From: Doryteuthis pealeii
Lineage: Eukaryota; Mollusca; Cephalopoda; Myopsida; Loliginidae
DNA length: 64,000 nt
NCBI GenBank assembly: GCA_023376005.1
Contig: CM042181.1
Span: forward strand, 23,218,013-23,282,012
Reading direction: 5' to 3'
Part shown: piece by piece, positions 48,701 to 52,444 of the stretch
Layout: each line of letters opens with the position of its first letter
Numbering within the stretch: position 1 is the first letter of the stretch
The notes under the pieces: generated by a model
Database searches by the model: none
What the model saw: the letters and a program-made list of their open reading frames with translations, nothing else
Told to the model about the DNA's origin: nothing
Position numbers and translations under genes: made by a program

Positions 48701-49884
48701 CGAATGATTTGAATGTAAAGATTGATTTTTTTTGTGGGGTTATATCGACATGGGTCATAAAATATTGAACCACTGTAGTGAACAAGATTGTCCTTTTATC
48801 ATCTTTTATTTTACAAAAGATCGAAAATCTAAAATCATAACAATTTATAAAAGTTGGGAGACAAAAGTAAGGGGTCACTTTCATTTTAAAAGTAAACTAA
48901 AAAATAAAATAATAAATAAATTAAGGTCTTAATTTCTTAAGTAAAACTGAAATCTTATTCAAATATTTGTTCAGATTTGAAACAAAAACTAAAAAAATCT
49001 AAAATAAAAACTTTATAAAAAGTAAAATAAATCTTTCTTTAAACATTGAATGAATTAAGTGAATACTTTAAACTTTAGGATTATAGATAAATTTTAAAAG
49101 AAATTTAATTTAAAACAACAAAAAAAAAAACGATGAAATGTTTCAAAAAGTTTCTGAATATTTCTTAAAAATCTACTAATGTAAAAATAAGCAATTTTTT
49201 TAAGTTAACGTTTGTAATTTCTAGGGGTAAAAAAAGTTGATTGAAGGGAATTTTTTTTTTAAATAAATAAAAATTTTTTTTTTTTAAATCAATTAAAAAT
49301 AGAAGTTACTTTTTTCAAAATATCTTTTAAACATTAAAAAAATAAATGAATGTAAAACTTACTTATAGTCTCTAAATATTACTTCTTTTCTTTTAACATT
49401 AAAAGAGAAATGAATATAAAGGCAATTTTTTAAGTTTACGTTTGTAAAAAAAAAAAAAAGAAAAAAAAAAAGTTGATTGAAGGAAAGGGATTTGTTTTTA
49501 AATTAAAAAAATCAATTAAAAATAAAATCATTTTTTTTTAACTATAAAAAGATAAATGAATGTAAAACTTACTTATAGTCTCTAAATATAAAACAATTTT
49601 TTAAAGTTTACGTTTGTAATTTCTAAGACTAAAAAAAAAAAAAAAAAAAAAAAAGTTGATTGAAGAAAAAGGGAATTTTTTTTTTTTAAATAAAATAAAA
49701 AAAATTAAAAATAGAAATCCCTTTTTTTCTTTTAAAATAAATATTAAAAGATAAATAAATGTAAAACTTACTCATAGTCTCTAAATATTTCATTTGTTAA
49801 TTTACAATGGAAAACTTCTTCGTCCGGATCCAAATCAGGCGGAGGTTTTTGTTTCTGAAAAGGTTGTCTTCTCAAAAGCGGCAT
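8472..49884 (-). CDS. BAZ1A: BAZ1A/ACF1-like chromatin remodelling subunit, 15 coding exons, 3' end outside window
   Basis: Known role: BAZ1A/ACF1 is the large partner of the ISWI ATPase (SMARCA5/SNF2H) in ACF and CHRAC, which space nucleosomes in the nucleus. Seen: fifteen minus-strand exons with AG/GT borders whose phases join into one ~1012-residue frame (one base is missing in exon 15). The start MPLLRRQPFQKQKPPPDL and the downstream WAC block (CNSLLWSC, GLTYQEA) match ACF1 rather than BAZ1B, whose N-terminus differs. Order along the protein: WAC about 1-160; basic coiled-coil Glu/Lys/Arg region about 300-370; DDT about 395-455 (DFADALMVLEF); WHIM1 about 513-560 (LTEILRLHLISSGA); WHIM2 with YPLGRDRMYRRYW near 755-767; acidic run about 870-889; a further WSD-type block near 925 (ESLNSRGFREGNLKQILL). 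PHD and bromodomain are not seen and are presumed left of the window. Intron 1 is ~21 kb; the others are 0.5-4 kb. Identity is firm; exact exon ends are hand-read. Confidence 0.95.
9640..9750. repeat. TG/CATG-rich microsatellite in intron 14
   Basis: Imperfect alternation of GTGTGT, ATGCATGC and GTGTATGCGTG. Purine-pyrimidine alternating and polymorphism-prone. It lies between exons 14 and 15. Confidence 0.85.
9773..9822 (-). mobile_element. 5S-rRNA-derived SINE fragment
   Basis: The plus strand reads GGTCACCCATCTAAGTACTG then AACAGGCTCATTGTTGCTTA, the inverse of the 3' half of 5S rRNA. Only the middle and 3' part of the head is kept. Confidence 0.7.
10305..10418 (-). CDS. BAZ1A: BAZ1A exon 14
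   Basis: 114 bp, phase 2 to 2. Encodes RYKRNMEERLRERKQMEMKI and ALKEAGVEVMNNGNS, a charged helical linker. Acceptor CTAAAG, donor TTCAGA|GTAAGT. Low sequence conservation, but splice sites and phases fit. Confidence 0.87.
11060..11308. mobile_element. Long-TIR foldback MITE in intron 13
   Basis: Left arm 11060-11150 and right arm 11217-11308 are about 90-bp inverse complements (CTTGTTCCTCGTAAATTC, ACTGAACCCTCATTTTATGT and their inverses). The ~66-base centre is AT-rich and non-coding. Confidence 0.85.
11440..11605 (-). CDS. BAZ1A: BAZ1A exon 13
   Basis: 166 bp, phase 1 to 2, donor GCCAG|GTAGG. Encodes GDKLKVLSTLVHQFLCYAAS, RDLVEDNFEKLRQLKMDLK and ELRREREEATA. It continues WHIM1 into a helical charged segment, as in ACF1 (TRDFIEDYVDILRQAKQ). 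Confidence 0.94.
11759..11992 (-). mobile_element. tRNA-derived SINE family C copy
   Basis: Reverse orientation. The head at the right has inverse A and B boxes; the body includes AGGTGGAGCGCCACACCTAC and CTGCACAGATCCCAGTGCTA. A 30-base poly-A lies just left at 11731-11759. Confidence 0.8.
12043..12267 (-). CDS. BAZ1A: BAZ1A exon 12 (WHIM1)
   Basis: 225 bp, phase 1 to 1. Encodes LRNLQLDSFTLTEILRLHLI, SSGARANASNVKFRYQQRGG and YTSMDDAGLQLCKEDPDLVQ. This is the WHIM1 motif block (LSEILRLHILASGA and RYQKRGGF in the human protein), part of the module shared by WSTF, ACF1 and related remodeller subunits. Confidence 0.95.
12449..12486. repeat. (TG)n microsatellite in intron 11
   Basis: About 19 TG units, ending 20 bases from the exon 11 donor at 12506. 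Confidence 0.9.
12507..12599 (-). CDS. BAZ1A: BAZ1A exon 11
   Basis: 93 bp, phase 1 to 1. Encodes DFSEEISCSDRSMAALIKTA and TITAQYPMKTH. Poorly conserved linker between DDT and WHIM1, accepted because its splice sites and both phases fit its neighbours. Acceptor TTCCAG, donor CCATG|GTAAG. Confidence 0.85.
13064..13195 (-). CDS. BAZ1A: BAZ1A exon 10 (DDT domain, second part)
   Basis: 132 bp, phase 1 to 1. Encodes VLEEALLDNDVNGPLTDLLL then MLMVAIFYLQESEEEDDDP, closing the DDT domain with its usual acidic tail. Donor GCAAAG|GTAATA. Confidence 0.93.
13300..13558. mobile_element. Foldback element E with SINE L in its loop, copy 2
   Basis: Left arm CTATTGTCCTCATCTTCACT; right arm ACAATGAAGATAGGACAATA. 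Between them lies a SINE L body (AGAATAATAATTAACACAGC, TACCCCAGCTATGGTTAGCA), then AAGAAGGCCGGAG. Compare the loop without a SINE at 34104-34289. Confidence 0.65.
14041..14300 (-). other. GC-richer block, possibly an LTR remnant
   Basis: Stands out in composition inside intron 9. On the minus strand CAGTAATAAACAACTC resembles a polyadenylation region. No coding frame is recognised. A loosely similar arrangement occurs at 17461-17885. The LTR call is inference only. Confidence 0.25.
14485..14638. repeat. Pure purine tract in intron 9
   Basis: About 150 bases of A and G only on the plus strand (AAAAAGAAAAGAAAGAAAA pattern), ending about 68 bases from the exon 9 donor. The open frames here on both strands are artefacts of this tract. 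Confidence 0.95.
14707..14845 (-). CDS. BAZ1A: BAZ1A exon 9 (DDT domain, first part)
   Basis: 139 bp, phase 0 to 1, donor GCTAG|GTAAG. Encodes DMPDLLPVQTRIPQDDFAD followed by ALMVLEFIHTFQSLFDV and YFPSGMTL. The DDT domain is a helical DNA/ISWI-interaction module; the ALMVLEF helix is diagnostic. A 150-base pure purine run on the plus strand lies just beyond the donor. Confidence 0.95.
15030..15180 (+). mobile_element. tRNA-like SINE family D, 5' part
   Basis: Head TATGGTGTAATGATTAAGAA with B-box-like GTTTAGATTCTGGACGAGGC, then body AGCACTAATACTGTTGTAAA and CTATGGGTAAATAGTAGGGC. The 3' end is replaced by A-rich DNA. Confidence 0.7.
15307..15602. repeat. Minisatellite in intron 8, unit about 34 bp
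   Basis: About nine imperfect copies of GAGGTACTAAAATAAAGGG followed by TGTAAG and a poly-A run. Units differ mainly in A-run length. It ends about 45 bases from the exon 8 donor. Confidence 0.92.
15648..15743 (-). CDS. BAZ1A: BAZ1A exon 8
   Basis: 96 bp, phase 0 to 0. Encodes EREKKREEKRIQAEYLKEWS and RPRDDLECEDLQ, matching the YVEYLKQWSKPREDMECDDL segment before the DDT domain. Acceptor TTAAG at the right edge; donor CTCCAG|GTTTG at 15647. Confidence 0.93.
15865..15898. repeat. (TG)n microsatellite
   Basis: About 17 TG units in intron 7, after a poly-A tract at 15795-15820. The flanks at 15900-16030 and 16130-16200 repeat each other (TTCTGCAATCCACAAAAATG), so a local duplication of about 240 bp surrounds it. 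Confidence 0.85.
16236..16393 (-). CDS. BAZ1A: BAZ1A exon 7 (charged coiled coil)
   Basis: 158 bp, phase 1 to 0. Encodes LRPEDPSLTPEEREALKERI then a run of Glu/Lys/Arg heptad-like sequence ending KRKQERER. This matches the long basic coiled-coil linker between WAC and DDT in ACF1. Donor AAAGG|GTAAA is weaker than the others. Confidence 0.9.
16611..17232. repeat. Dispersed repeat family G, copy 2
   Basis: Same start (ATATATGCACCCTCCGGGTG) and end (CACACAATCTCCATTATAAT) as copy 1 at 2170-2830, same strand. Slightly shorter because it lacks the local duplication. High similarity suggests recent spread. Confidence 0.8.
17270..17460 (+). mobile_element. SINE family D body fragment
   Basis: CCAGCTATGGATAAATAGAC, GGGCTCCTTAATTTTG and GGTCTAGGAGAAGGAAAACT match the body of 60783-61069. 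The head is not present; a family A piece precedes it. Confidence 0.6.
17461..17885. other. GC-richer non-coding block in intron 6
   Basis: Contains CCCCGGTGTCACGCCTCTTC and CCTGACCCCCATGCACTTCC. It may be an LTR or another unrecognised repeat, since the wording resembles 14041-14300 (GTCTGAC, CCCGGTGTCAC). The short open frame at 17682-17915 has no recognisable match. Confidence 0.3.
18056..18106. repeat. (GA)n microsatellite
   Basis: About 24 GA units followed by poly-A, within intron 6. Confidence 0.92.
18430..18620 (+). mobile_element. SINE family D copy
   Basis: Head GGAGGCATGTGTAGCGCAAT with TTCAAATTCTGGACAAGGC, then CATGCTAATGCTCTTGGGAA and CTCTAGCTATGGGAAAATA. Diverged and 3' truncated. 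Confidence 0.65.
19076..19260 (-). mobile_element. Family A fragment with a local duplication
   Basis: TTGTATGCCAAAGATATTTT and CAGATACTACCACTCTGGGT belong to family A. ACTATCCAAACTACAGCACT at about 19047 recurs at about 19227, so the fragment sits inside a ~180 bp local duplication next to exon 6. Confidence 0.5.
19426..19639 (-). CDS. BAZ1A: BAZ1A exon 6
   Basis: 214 bp, phase 0 to 1. Encodes ESIVRSLKLNDMKFESFFAG, then a low-conservation Ser/Lys-rich linker (KSKKNSSFVNPNLSLIS) ending HLKDKR. The donor is GGT|GTAAGT at 19425; the alternative AAAG|GTGTAA would break the frame into exon 7, so it is not used. A copy of the last bases plus donor lies 75 bp further left, but an in-frame stop near 19358 precedes it. 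Confidence 0.85.
20035..20250 (+). mobile_element. Dispersed repeat family A, 5' part
   Basis: GACCTCTGCAGAGGGGAAAA, TGGGTGGTGACCTGTAATGC and CATGACACACAACACTCCAC correspond to 52920-53045. Truncated on its 3' side. Confidence 0.6.
20836..20923 (-). CDS. BAZ1A: BAZ1A exon 5
   Basis: 88 bp, phase 2 to 0, donor GTCAAG|GTAAG. Encodes RKKGLYTRDKSKLFLKHNC and DGVWRVK, a conserved ACF1 block (SRDKLKLFLKQHC in the human protein). Confidence 0.93.
21145..21370 (+). mobile_element. SINE family D copy
   Basis: GAGTTCAAATACTGGACAAG (B-box region), ACCCTTGGGAAAGGTATGC and GAGAAGGAAAACTGAATTCA follow family D order. It lies in intron 4 and is followed by a family B MITE. Confidence 0.75.
21463..21788. 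mobile_element. MITE family B copy in intron 4
   Basis: Starts CTGATAGGTACGCATCCTG and ends CTATCAGCATCACTG, with the shared interior CATTTCAAGCTAATTATAAA. It ends 22 bases from the exon 4 donor. Confidence 0.85.
21811..21912 (-). CDS. BAZ1A: BAZ1A exon 4
   Basis: 102 bp, acceptor TGCAG at the right edge, donor ATAAG|GTAAG at 21810. Encodes EKSRTVGVDASLYTYKVQDT and then GEILVVKPVQI, matching the LLFKYKVQPT and IVKATQI segments of ACF1. A MITE ends about 22 bases from the donor. Confidence 0.9.
22294..22529 (-). mobile_element. tRNA-derived SINE family C copy
   Basis: Reverse orientation. Read on the minus strand, TTAGCTAAGTTGGTTGAGCG (A box) and GTTCGATACC (B box) lead into GAGTAGCACAGGGATCTGTG and GGTGTGGCGCTCCACCTCAG. 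This is a good full-length example, ending CTTTAGGCTGCCCCGAC. Confidence 0.85.
22985..23531 (-). mobile_element. SINE family C copy, enlarged and diverged
   Basis: Both ends match family C (TGTCGGTATCAACCGAAAAG at the left; the inverse tRNA head near 23470-23530). About 270 extra bases at 23150-23430 separate the body from the head. Open frames on the plus strand here show no family resemblance. Confidence 0.6.
23757..23963 (+). mobile_element. tRNA-derived SINE family C copy, forward
   Basis: ACCTCAGTTGGCAGAGTGTT and GGTTCGATACC form the A and B boxes. The body reads AGCACAGGGATCTGTGTGGT and CTGATGGTAGGTGTGGCGC. Confidence 0.85.
23983..24063. repeat. Palindrome with 18-bp perfect arms
   Basis: ATGGGTTGAAATTCTATC at 23983-24000 is the exact inverse complement of 24046-24063. 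The loop has further partial symmetry (GCATCATTTCATG). It directly follows a SINE C tail. Confidence 0.85.
24252..24335 (+). mobile_element. Fragment of the mariner-type MITE seen at 31571
   Basis: CCATTGCCACTTGCCCAAGT and GGTAACAGTTTGAAA match the interior of 31571-31805. TIRs are absent. Confidence 0.5.
24508..24609 (-). CDS. BAZ1A: BAZ1A exon 3 (end of WAC region)
   Basis: 102 bp, phases 2 to 2, donor GCTTG|GTAAG. Encodes KPYKIIKVVPPTEDEIQQHA followed by an acidic stretch ending DEGA. The YKIIKVVPP segment aligns with the RILEVLPP segment of vertebrate ACF1. Confidence 0.9.
25250..25600. repeat. Reversed family G end plus an unidentified GC-rich block
   Basis: 25250-25305 is a reversed piece of family G (TAATGGAGATTCAC, TTTTTGTCTGTAACA). 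25320-25560 is unusually C/G-rich (GGGGGCTACCCCCCCCAGGC) with hairpin potential at GCAGGGCTGGG/CCCAGCACCTG. No coding match; probably a dispersed repeat. Confidence 0.4.
25980..26900. other. Intron 2 stretch, no gene recognised
   Basis: Mixed composition with a short GA microsatellite at 26536-26560. Open frames at 26037-26219 and 26462-26821 show no domain or splice-consistent match to ACF1. It probably contains old repeat debris (CTGACAACACTATCACTCCT). Confidence 0.35.
27137..27467. mobile_element. MITE family B copy
   Basis: From AATGCTGATAGGTACACATC to AAAGCTATCAGCA. Directly abuts the next copy. Confidence 0.85.
27469..27791. mobile_element. MITE family B copy, head to tail with the previous one
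   Basis: From AGATGCTGATAGGTACGCAT to CTATCATCATC. The pair plus about 95 bases to the right is duplicated at 61359-61981. Confidence 0.85.
28330..28605 (-). CDS. BAZ1A: BAZ1A exon 2 (WAC domain core)
   Basis: 276 bp. Acceptor AG just right of 28605, donor ATCAG|GTAAG at 28329. Encodes EEFFERIILCNSLLWSC, GLTYQEAVENEERARRNL, PILYLATLTYRSRM and DDVFVFAKDRYFIGEIVDVV, the body of the WAC domain in the same order as vertebrate ACF1. Open reading on the opposite strand here is a shadow. Confidence 0.96.
28776..28993. mobile_element. TTAA MITE family F, copy 2
   Basis: The right end TGTTAAGAGTTAA is intact; the left end (AAACTCTAAATGTCC) is degraded. Interior CCCCAAACGATAGCCTTTGT matches 3203-3443. 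Confidence 0.75.
29000..30700. other. Intron 1, no gene recognised
   Basis: AT-rich. The pieces around 29395-29430 and 29640-29720 resemble each other (AAGTAGCTGTTAAGTCTA), suggesting an old local repeat. Otherwise nothing is seen. Confidence 0.35.
30720..30992. mobile_element. Long-TIR foldback MITE with telomere-like interior
   Basis: Arms of about 85-90 bp (GACCATATGACCTTTAGGCA, GACATGTTTTTCATTTACAC, and inverses at 30901-30990) enclose TTAGGGGGTTAGGTTTAGGG and a poly-A run. Non-coding. Confidence 0.85.
31002..31330 (-). mobile_element. Dispersed repeat family A copy
   Basis: ATGGCACATCAACCTCAGTG, ACCCATAGATGGGACCCTAA, AGGGAGCAATGGTGATGAAC and CACCCATGATAAAAAGGG follow family A order. 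It abuts LINE remnants at its right end. Confidence 0.8.
31332..31523 (-). pseudogene. LINE reverse-transcriptase C-terminal fragment
   Basis: The minus-strand translation includes GRPLKLVDQFTYLGSNILST then IGKAWTTIAISI, the segment just after the RT palm in many animal non-LTR elements (DQFTYLGS...GKAWTAID). Same lineage as 56352-57380. Broken at both ends. Confidence 0.75.
31571..31805. mobile_element. Mariner-type MITE with perfect TIRs
   Basis: 235 bp including TA at both ends. TIR TACAGGGTGGACCAAAATGA continues into TCTGACAC, with the exact inverse at the right end (GTGTCAGATCA...CCCTGTA). No transposase. Near-perfect TIRs suggest recent activity. Confidence 0.88.
32236..32815 (-). mobile_element. 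Dispersed repeat family A, long copy
   Basis: About 580 bp, from TTTTACGGCATATCAACCTC (tail) through CAGCCACCACCTTCTAGCAC and GGGCCTCTCC-like sequence to CAGGTGGCCCCATTGGGGAG and CAGTTTTTCAGTTGGTGCCA. With 52918-53470 it defines the element's extent. Confidence 0.82.
32830..33050 (-). mobile_element. SINE family D, 3' part
   Basis: AGGAGTTTAACAGATTTTAA, CCATACCAAGGTTAGAGAGC and CCCAAGGATATTAGTGCTAT in reverse orientation. The head is cut by the next family A copy. Confidence 0.65.
33050..33420 (+). mobile_element. Dispersed repeat family A copy
   Basis: A short reversed piece (33055-33120) is followed by the forward copy, with CACCCCTTCATCACCATTAC, CCATCTATGGGTTAAATATT and the tail TTGATATGCTGTAAAACAAA. 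Two head-to-head copies may be involved. Confidence 0.65.
34104..34289. mobile_element. Foldback element E without SINE, hammerhead-like core in loop
   Basis: Arms of about 56 bp (34104-34159 and 34234-34289) are near-perfect inverses (TTATCTGCGTTATTCGGACT and complement). The loop's right side reads CTGAAGA, then GGCCG...CGGCC, then GAAAC. The similar peptides read from both strands are a consequence of the palindrome. Confidence 0.85.
34615..34705. repeat. (GA)n microsatellite, about 45 units
   Basis: Uninterrupted GA dinucleotides over about 90 bases in intron 1. A long uninterrupted tract of this kind is usually highly variable. Confidence 0.95.
34740..34921 (-). mobile_element. 5S-rRNA-headed SINE with family A-type tail
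   Basis: Read on the minus strand: AAAGGCACCGGTTCCTGCTA, GATCACCGAAGTCAAACAG and TACTTAATTGGGTGACCA (5S rRNA order), then a short linker with CCACCTGAGTCC, then a tail AATGACTTGATTCAGTATTA and GGTTGGATATGTTGTAAAC. The head covers about 105 of the ~120 bases of 5S rRNA. Confidence 0.85.
35826..36450 (-). mobile_element. Family A copy with duplicated tail and a nested TTAA MITE
   Basis: The tail segment (ATGTCAACCCTTGTTGGGTT) is present twice, about 86 bases apart, followed by CCCATAGATGGGACACTAAC and AGATGCAGTTTAA. A TTAA MITE then interrupts it and the element resumes TTAATGTCATCCCAGGAC. Confidence 0.8.
36161..36393. mobile_element. TTAA MITE family F, copy 3, nested in family A
   Basis: 233 bp including both TTAA copies, with inverted ends CTCTTAACATCCTGT and AGGATGTTAAGAG. 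The uninterrupted family A sequence has a single TTTAACGTCAT-type site here, so the TTAA duplication is demonstrated directly. Confidence 0.9.
36474..36625 (+). mobile_element. tRNA-derived SINE family C, best-preserved head
   Basis: TTTAGCTCAGTTGGTAGAGC (A box) and GGGTTCGATGCC (B box) are 40 bases apart, as in a tRNA gene. The 3' side cannot complete the acceptor stem and runs into the SINE body GCGTATGAGTAGCAC. Hence a SINE and not a tRNA gene. 3' truncated. Confidence 0.85.
36685..36712. repeat. (TG)n microsatellite
   Basis: About 14 TG units between a SINE C copy and SINE D debris. Confidence 0.9.
36920..37075. mobile_element. MITE family B, truncated copy
   Basis: Left end AAGATGCTGATAGGGATGCA and interior up to AATAGTTTCTTAGATATTAA. 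The right half is missing. Confidence 0.8.
37251..37585. mobile_element. MITE family B, full copy
   Basis: AGAGATGCTGATAGGTATGC to AAAAGCTATCAGCATCACTG, about 335 bp. Confidence 0.87.
38120..38357 (-). mobile_element. tRNA-derived SINE family C copy
   Basis: Starts GTCGGGGCAGCCTAATGTCG and ends with the inverse tRNA head (GCTCTACCGACTGAGCTAAC). Full length and close to 22294-22529. Confidence 0.87.
38485..38760. mobile_element. MITE family B copy
   Basis: AGATGCTGATAGGTACACAT to GCTATCAGCATCACT, with an internal deletion near the middle (no CAGATCATAAATAAAAACCC). It is the last dispersed element before a repeat-poor stretch. Confidence 0.85.
38849..40836. repeat. Left copy of the gap-flanking duplicate
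   Basis: From AAGTTCTTAGAATTGTGACA to ACCAGTCTTT at the gap edge. It repeats 41037-43024 almost base for base; the differences are mostly homopolymer lengths. Most likely one locus assembled twice. Intron 1; no coding content. Confidence 0.92.
40837..41036. other. Assembly gap, 200 N
   Basis: Exactly 200 unknown bases, a fixed-size placeholder. The open frames that span it are artefacts. Confidence 0.99.
41037..43024. repeat. Right copy of the gap-flanking duplicate
   Basis: Begins with the same AAGTTCTTAGAATTGTGACA right after the N run and ends with the same CCAGTCTTT as the left copy, then continues into unique sequence (ACTTTTTTACTCATTTTTAC). Confidence 0.92.
45918..45929. promoter_or_regulatory. 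12-bp palindrome containing the E-box CACGTG
   Basis: GGTCACGTGACC is a perfect palindrome of the USF/TFE3/TFEB-type E-box (GTCACGTGAC). It is a sequence match only; no binding can be inferred. Confidence 0.3.
47485..47545 (-). other. tRNA-like fragment
   Basis: The minus strand reads AAGGTCCCGGGTTCGATCCT, a good Pol III B box in a T-arm-like context, preceded by GATCTTCAAA. No A box or acceptor stem is evident, so it is likely a tRNA or SINE scrap. Confidence 0.3.
48112..48155 (-). promoter_or_regulatory. GC-rich patch with ATGGCGGCC motif in AT-rich intron
   Basis: The minus strand reads GGTTCAATGGCGGCCGCTCT (a NotI site and a YY1-like CAATGGCGGC). It stands alone in kilobases of AT-rich DNA 1.7 kb inside intron 1. 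It could be an alternative promoter or enhancer core. The short frame it opens, starting MAAALSREPLLCHP, is probably incidental. Confidence 0.3.
49190..49790. repeat. Three imperfect tandem copies carrying the exon-1 donor
   Basis: TGTAAAACTTACTTATAGTC at 49351 and 49561 matches the true exon-1 border at 49760 (TGTAAAACTTACTCATAGTC). The unit is about 200-210 bp and also includes TTTACGTTTGTAAT and AGTTGATTGAAGG. Each copy holds the last ~16 bases of exon 1 plus GTAAG(T) on the minus strand. Confidence 0.88.
49772..49884 (-). CDS. BAZ1A: BAZ1A exon 1 (start codon, residues 1-37 plus two bases)
   Basis: ATG at 49884-49882. The peptide begins MPLLRRQPFQKQKPPPDL and ends TNEIFRDY, the N-terminal edge of the WAC domain, which binds DNA and helps target ACF. 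Donor is GA|GTAAG at 49771; the split Glu codon is completed by the first base of exon 2. The start is chosen because MPLL is the conserved ACF1 N-terminus. Degenerate copies of this exon's 3' edge and donor lie 199 and about 410 bases further into the intron. Confidence 0.93.
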
Positions 49885-50450
49885 TTTTGATTCAGAAATT
49901 ATTTATAATATTTTTGTCTCAAGAATTTTTTTTTTCAATATTTTTCCTGATGTTTTTTTTTTCTTTTACATAAGAAAGAAAAAAAAAGGTGAGACAAGAC
50001 AAGGAAAGAAAAAAAAAACAAAAATAAATAAATAAATAAAAAAAAAGGAAGATGGATTTTTGGAGGGAAAAACGAAGTCAACTTTTACGGTCCTCAAAGA
50101 CTGGGTCTTAAAAAAAAAAGAAAAAAAAAAGGCCGACCCACTCTTCGGCCCTTCCTTGTTTTGTTTTCTTCCTTCAAAATTCCAGGCCGTTGGGTAAAGA
50201 CAAAAAATCCAGATAATCTGCCTAGAAAAAGCCTCAAATGTCGACTTGAAACAATCTTCCTTCTTTCTACCTCTAATGTCGGTATACAAAGAGAAGAGGT
50301 CACAGTTAACCTATAATAACACTTTTTTAGACAAGATGTTAGTTCTCGTTGGTCTAGGGGAGGGCTTTGTTTAGGGCTTCCGATCGCTCTGCCCCTCCAC
50401 CAGGATGACTAATCAATATTGATTCCGATAATCGAAGCATTGTTCTACCT
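49885..50450 (-). other. Presumed 5' untranslated/upstream region
   Basis: AT-rich, with short poly-A and poly-T runs at 49925-50050. Short open frames here are low-complexity Phe/Lys-rich and show no family resemblance. A 5' UTR exon or a 5' UTR intron is expected, but I cannot place its ends. Confidence 0.3.
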
Positions 50451-50800
50451 CTTGATGATAATTTCAACCGATTTTCTGATCATTTTGAATTTTGTAGATT
50501 TATTACGATTTCCTGCACATGTCATCTACCATTTCTACTGGAGCCAAAGAGGCGGAGTTTACTGAGCGCGTCGGCAGCGCTGATTGGCTGCACGTTTAGA
50601 TGATTGACAGTTATGCAAATGACTCGGCAAAAGCCGATTGCTTTCGCACCTTTTTTTCTAAGAGAGCGGGATAGAGTTGCTTCCCTTGCGGCCTTCTAGC
50701 TGCAGTATAGTATAGGATGGTCTACAATGGTTTCAAGGGACCGGGATACAGCCGGTGTAAGCTTCTCAGAAATCAAAATGAATCTTTCTCGATTTTTCGA
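50450..50800 (-). promoter_or_regulatory. Putative promoter region of the BAZ1A-like gene
   Basis: About 600-900 bases upstream of the start codon the AT-rich background gives way to more GC- and CpG-containing sequence. It includes GATTGGCTG (inverted CCAAT box) near 50580 and ATGCAAAT (octamer) near 50612. No TATA box is evident on the minus strand. The placement is inferred from composition and distance. It could equally drive a divergent transcript to the right, where AGCCG|GTGTAAGC near 50750 resembles a splice donor. Confidence 0.35.
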
Positions 50801-50899
50801 TCGAATCGTGTATCATTAAGTAAATACATGTCGTGAGTGTCATTTAAGATTCATGGCGTGGCACGAAAAATCGTGTAAATACTCCCTGCCGTCCTCTTC

Positions 50900-52440
50900 T
50901 TTTTGAGCGTGTTATCGCCGTGAGAAGTGTTTATTGTTCATAGCTTTCTCTAGTAGTAGTAAAGCACAAACATGTCGGCGATGGCTTCTTCCTTTGTTCG
51001 TCGAAATTGGACGAACCAAACTCGATCCGCATCCCGTGACTCGGCTTTTTTCCTGCTTCTTCGTCTCTGAATTTTTCGGAGCGAATTTTATTGTTGTTTT
51101 TTTCCTTATTTTGTTTTGATTTTTTTTAAAGTTGTTTTCGTCCGGAAGAAACACGTGCTTTTCGCCTTGTGTGAAAACCTACAAATCTTAAATGAAAATT
51201 ACAAATATAAGTCTTTTGTTCTTTGTAGCTTGGTCTAATTCTACCTATTACGTGGCTGGTCGACTAAAAATAACCTTTTTATTTTTTCAATTTTTTAAAA
51301 TATAATCGAAGATACTGATTTTTATTTATTTATTTTTTTGTATTTTTTTTTTTTATTTTTTGAAAATCTTTTTTTCCGTCTCTTAAGTAAAAAAAGAGAT
51401 TATTATTTTTTTTAATTAAATAAAACGAAACAGTCGTCTTTTATATTTGTCCAAACGATACTTTTTTTTAAACGTATTTCATTAAAAAAATTTAAAAAAA
51501 CAAGTTGTTTTGTGTAAAACGAGACTAATAAGAATTAATTCTATTAAATTGCTATTGCTAAAATTTTATTAAAGAATAAAAAGATTTAAATGTCATCGAG
51601 TTCGAACCTATATATCTCCTTTAAGTTACATCGTAAAAAGCCTGTATTGATTAATTATATATACGTAATAATATTGATTGCATAATAGGCGCTGGTAAAT
51701 GTCTATATTAAATTTAAATAAGTATGACTACACAAAGATACACTTTAAATAAACAAAAAAAAAAGAATACCATCACACTAAGAGTATAGGATAAAATTCT
51801 ATAGTTTACATCCAAATAAGTGGTAGGGGCACACCCTGATGTGTGCAGCTTGTCCGAGATGCATAGTTATTTCTTTCACAAAAAAGTCCACAGTCCAAAG
51901 TGACGTTGTTCTCCATTTTTACGTAACAGTAACTACAAACCTAAGCATTTTTTTTTCAAGCAGAGTTTTAAAGTTTTCTGCTCTTACGGTTTCTTTAAAT
52001 TTTTTTTTGTAGGATGATTAGTCTTTTAAGTAAAAGATTTCTGGACATTTTTTTTATTTCATGATTGAAAATGTTCGAAATATATTCAGTAGGATTCATG
52101 TCAAGACACTTGAATGCGGTGTTAAAGTTGCTTGGTGGCTATTAGGACCGGCCATTCTTAAATCTTTCATACTGTATGATATAAAACTCAGGGTGTCTTT
52201 CTTATTCACTCACCAGAGAATATTAGAATTCTTCTTTCAGAATGAAGACATTTTTCTAAAGTTATATTCGTCAGACACTTTAAATGACAACAAATTCAAA
52301 TTGTTCCACACACTAATACTAAATAGCAAATGGCTGTGGGGTGGTAAGAGGTTTTAAAGGTAGTTGGTTATTCTTGGTGTGTGTTCCTGGAGTTAGCTTT
52401 TAACCCCATCATATTTGGTGGTCACACTGAAAAGGAATTC
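50900..52440. other. Upstream intergenic DNA, no gene recognised
   Basis: AT-rich with T runs. A short frame at 50972-51070 on the plus strand (starting MSAMASSFVRRNWTNQ) lies in the GC-richer zone and might be the first exon of a divergent gene, but no donor or homology supports this firmly. The frame at 52061-52357 has no recognisable match. Confidence 0.3.
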
Positions 52441-52444
52441 AAGG

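Larger units (their letters stand above)
43025..49190. other. Intron 1, repeat-poor AT-rich stretch
   Basis: None of the SINE, MITE or family A copies that fill the rest of the window occur here. Content is unique AT-rich DNA with many A and T runs. Open frames are Lys/Phe/Asn-rich and unconvincing. Two small features stand out: GGTCACGTGACC at 45918-45929 and a GC-rich patch at 48115-48150. Confidence 0.5.
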
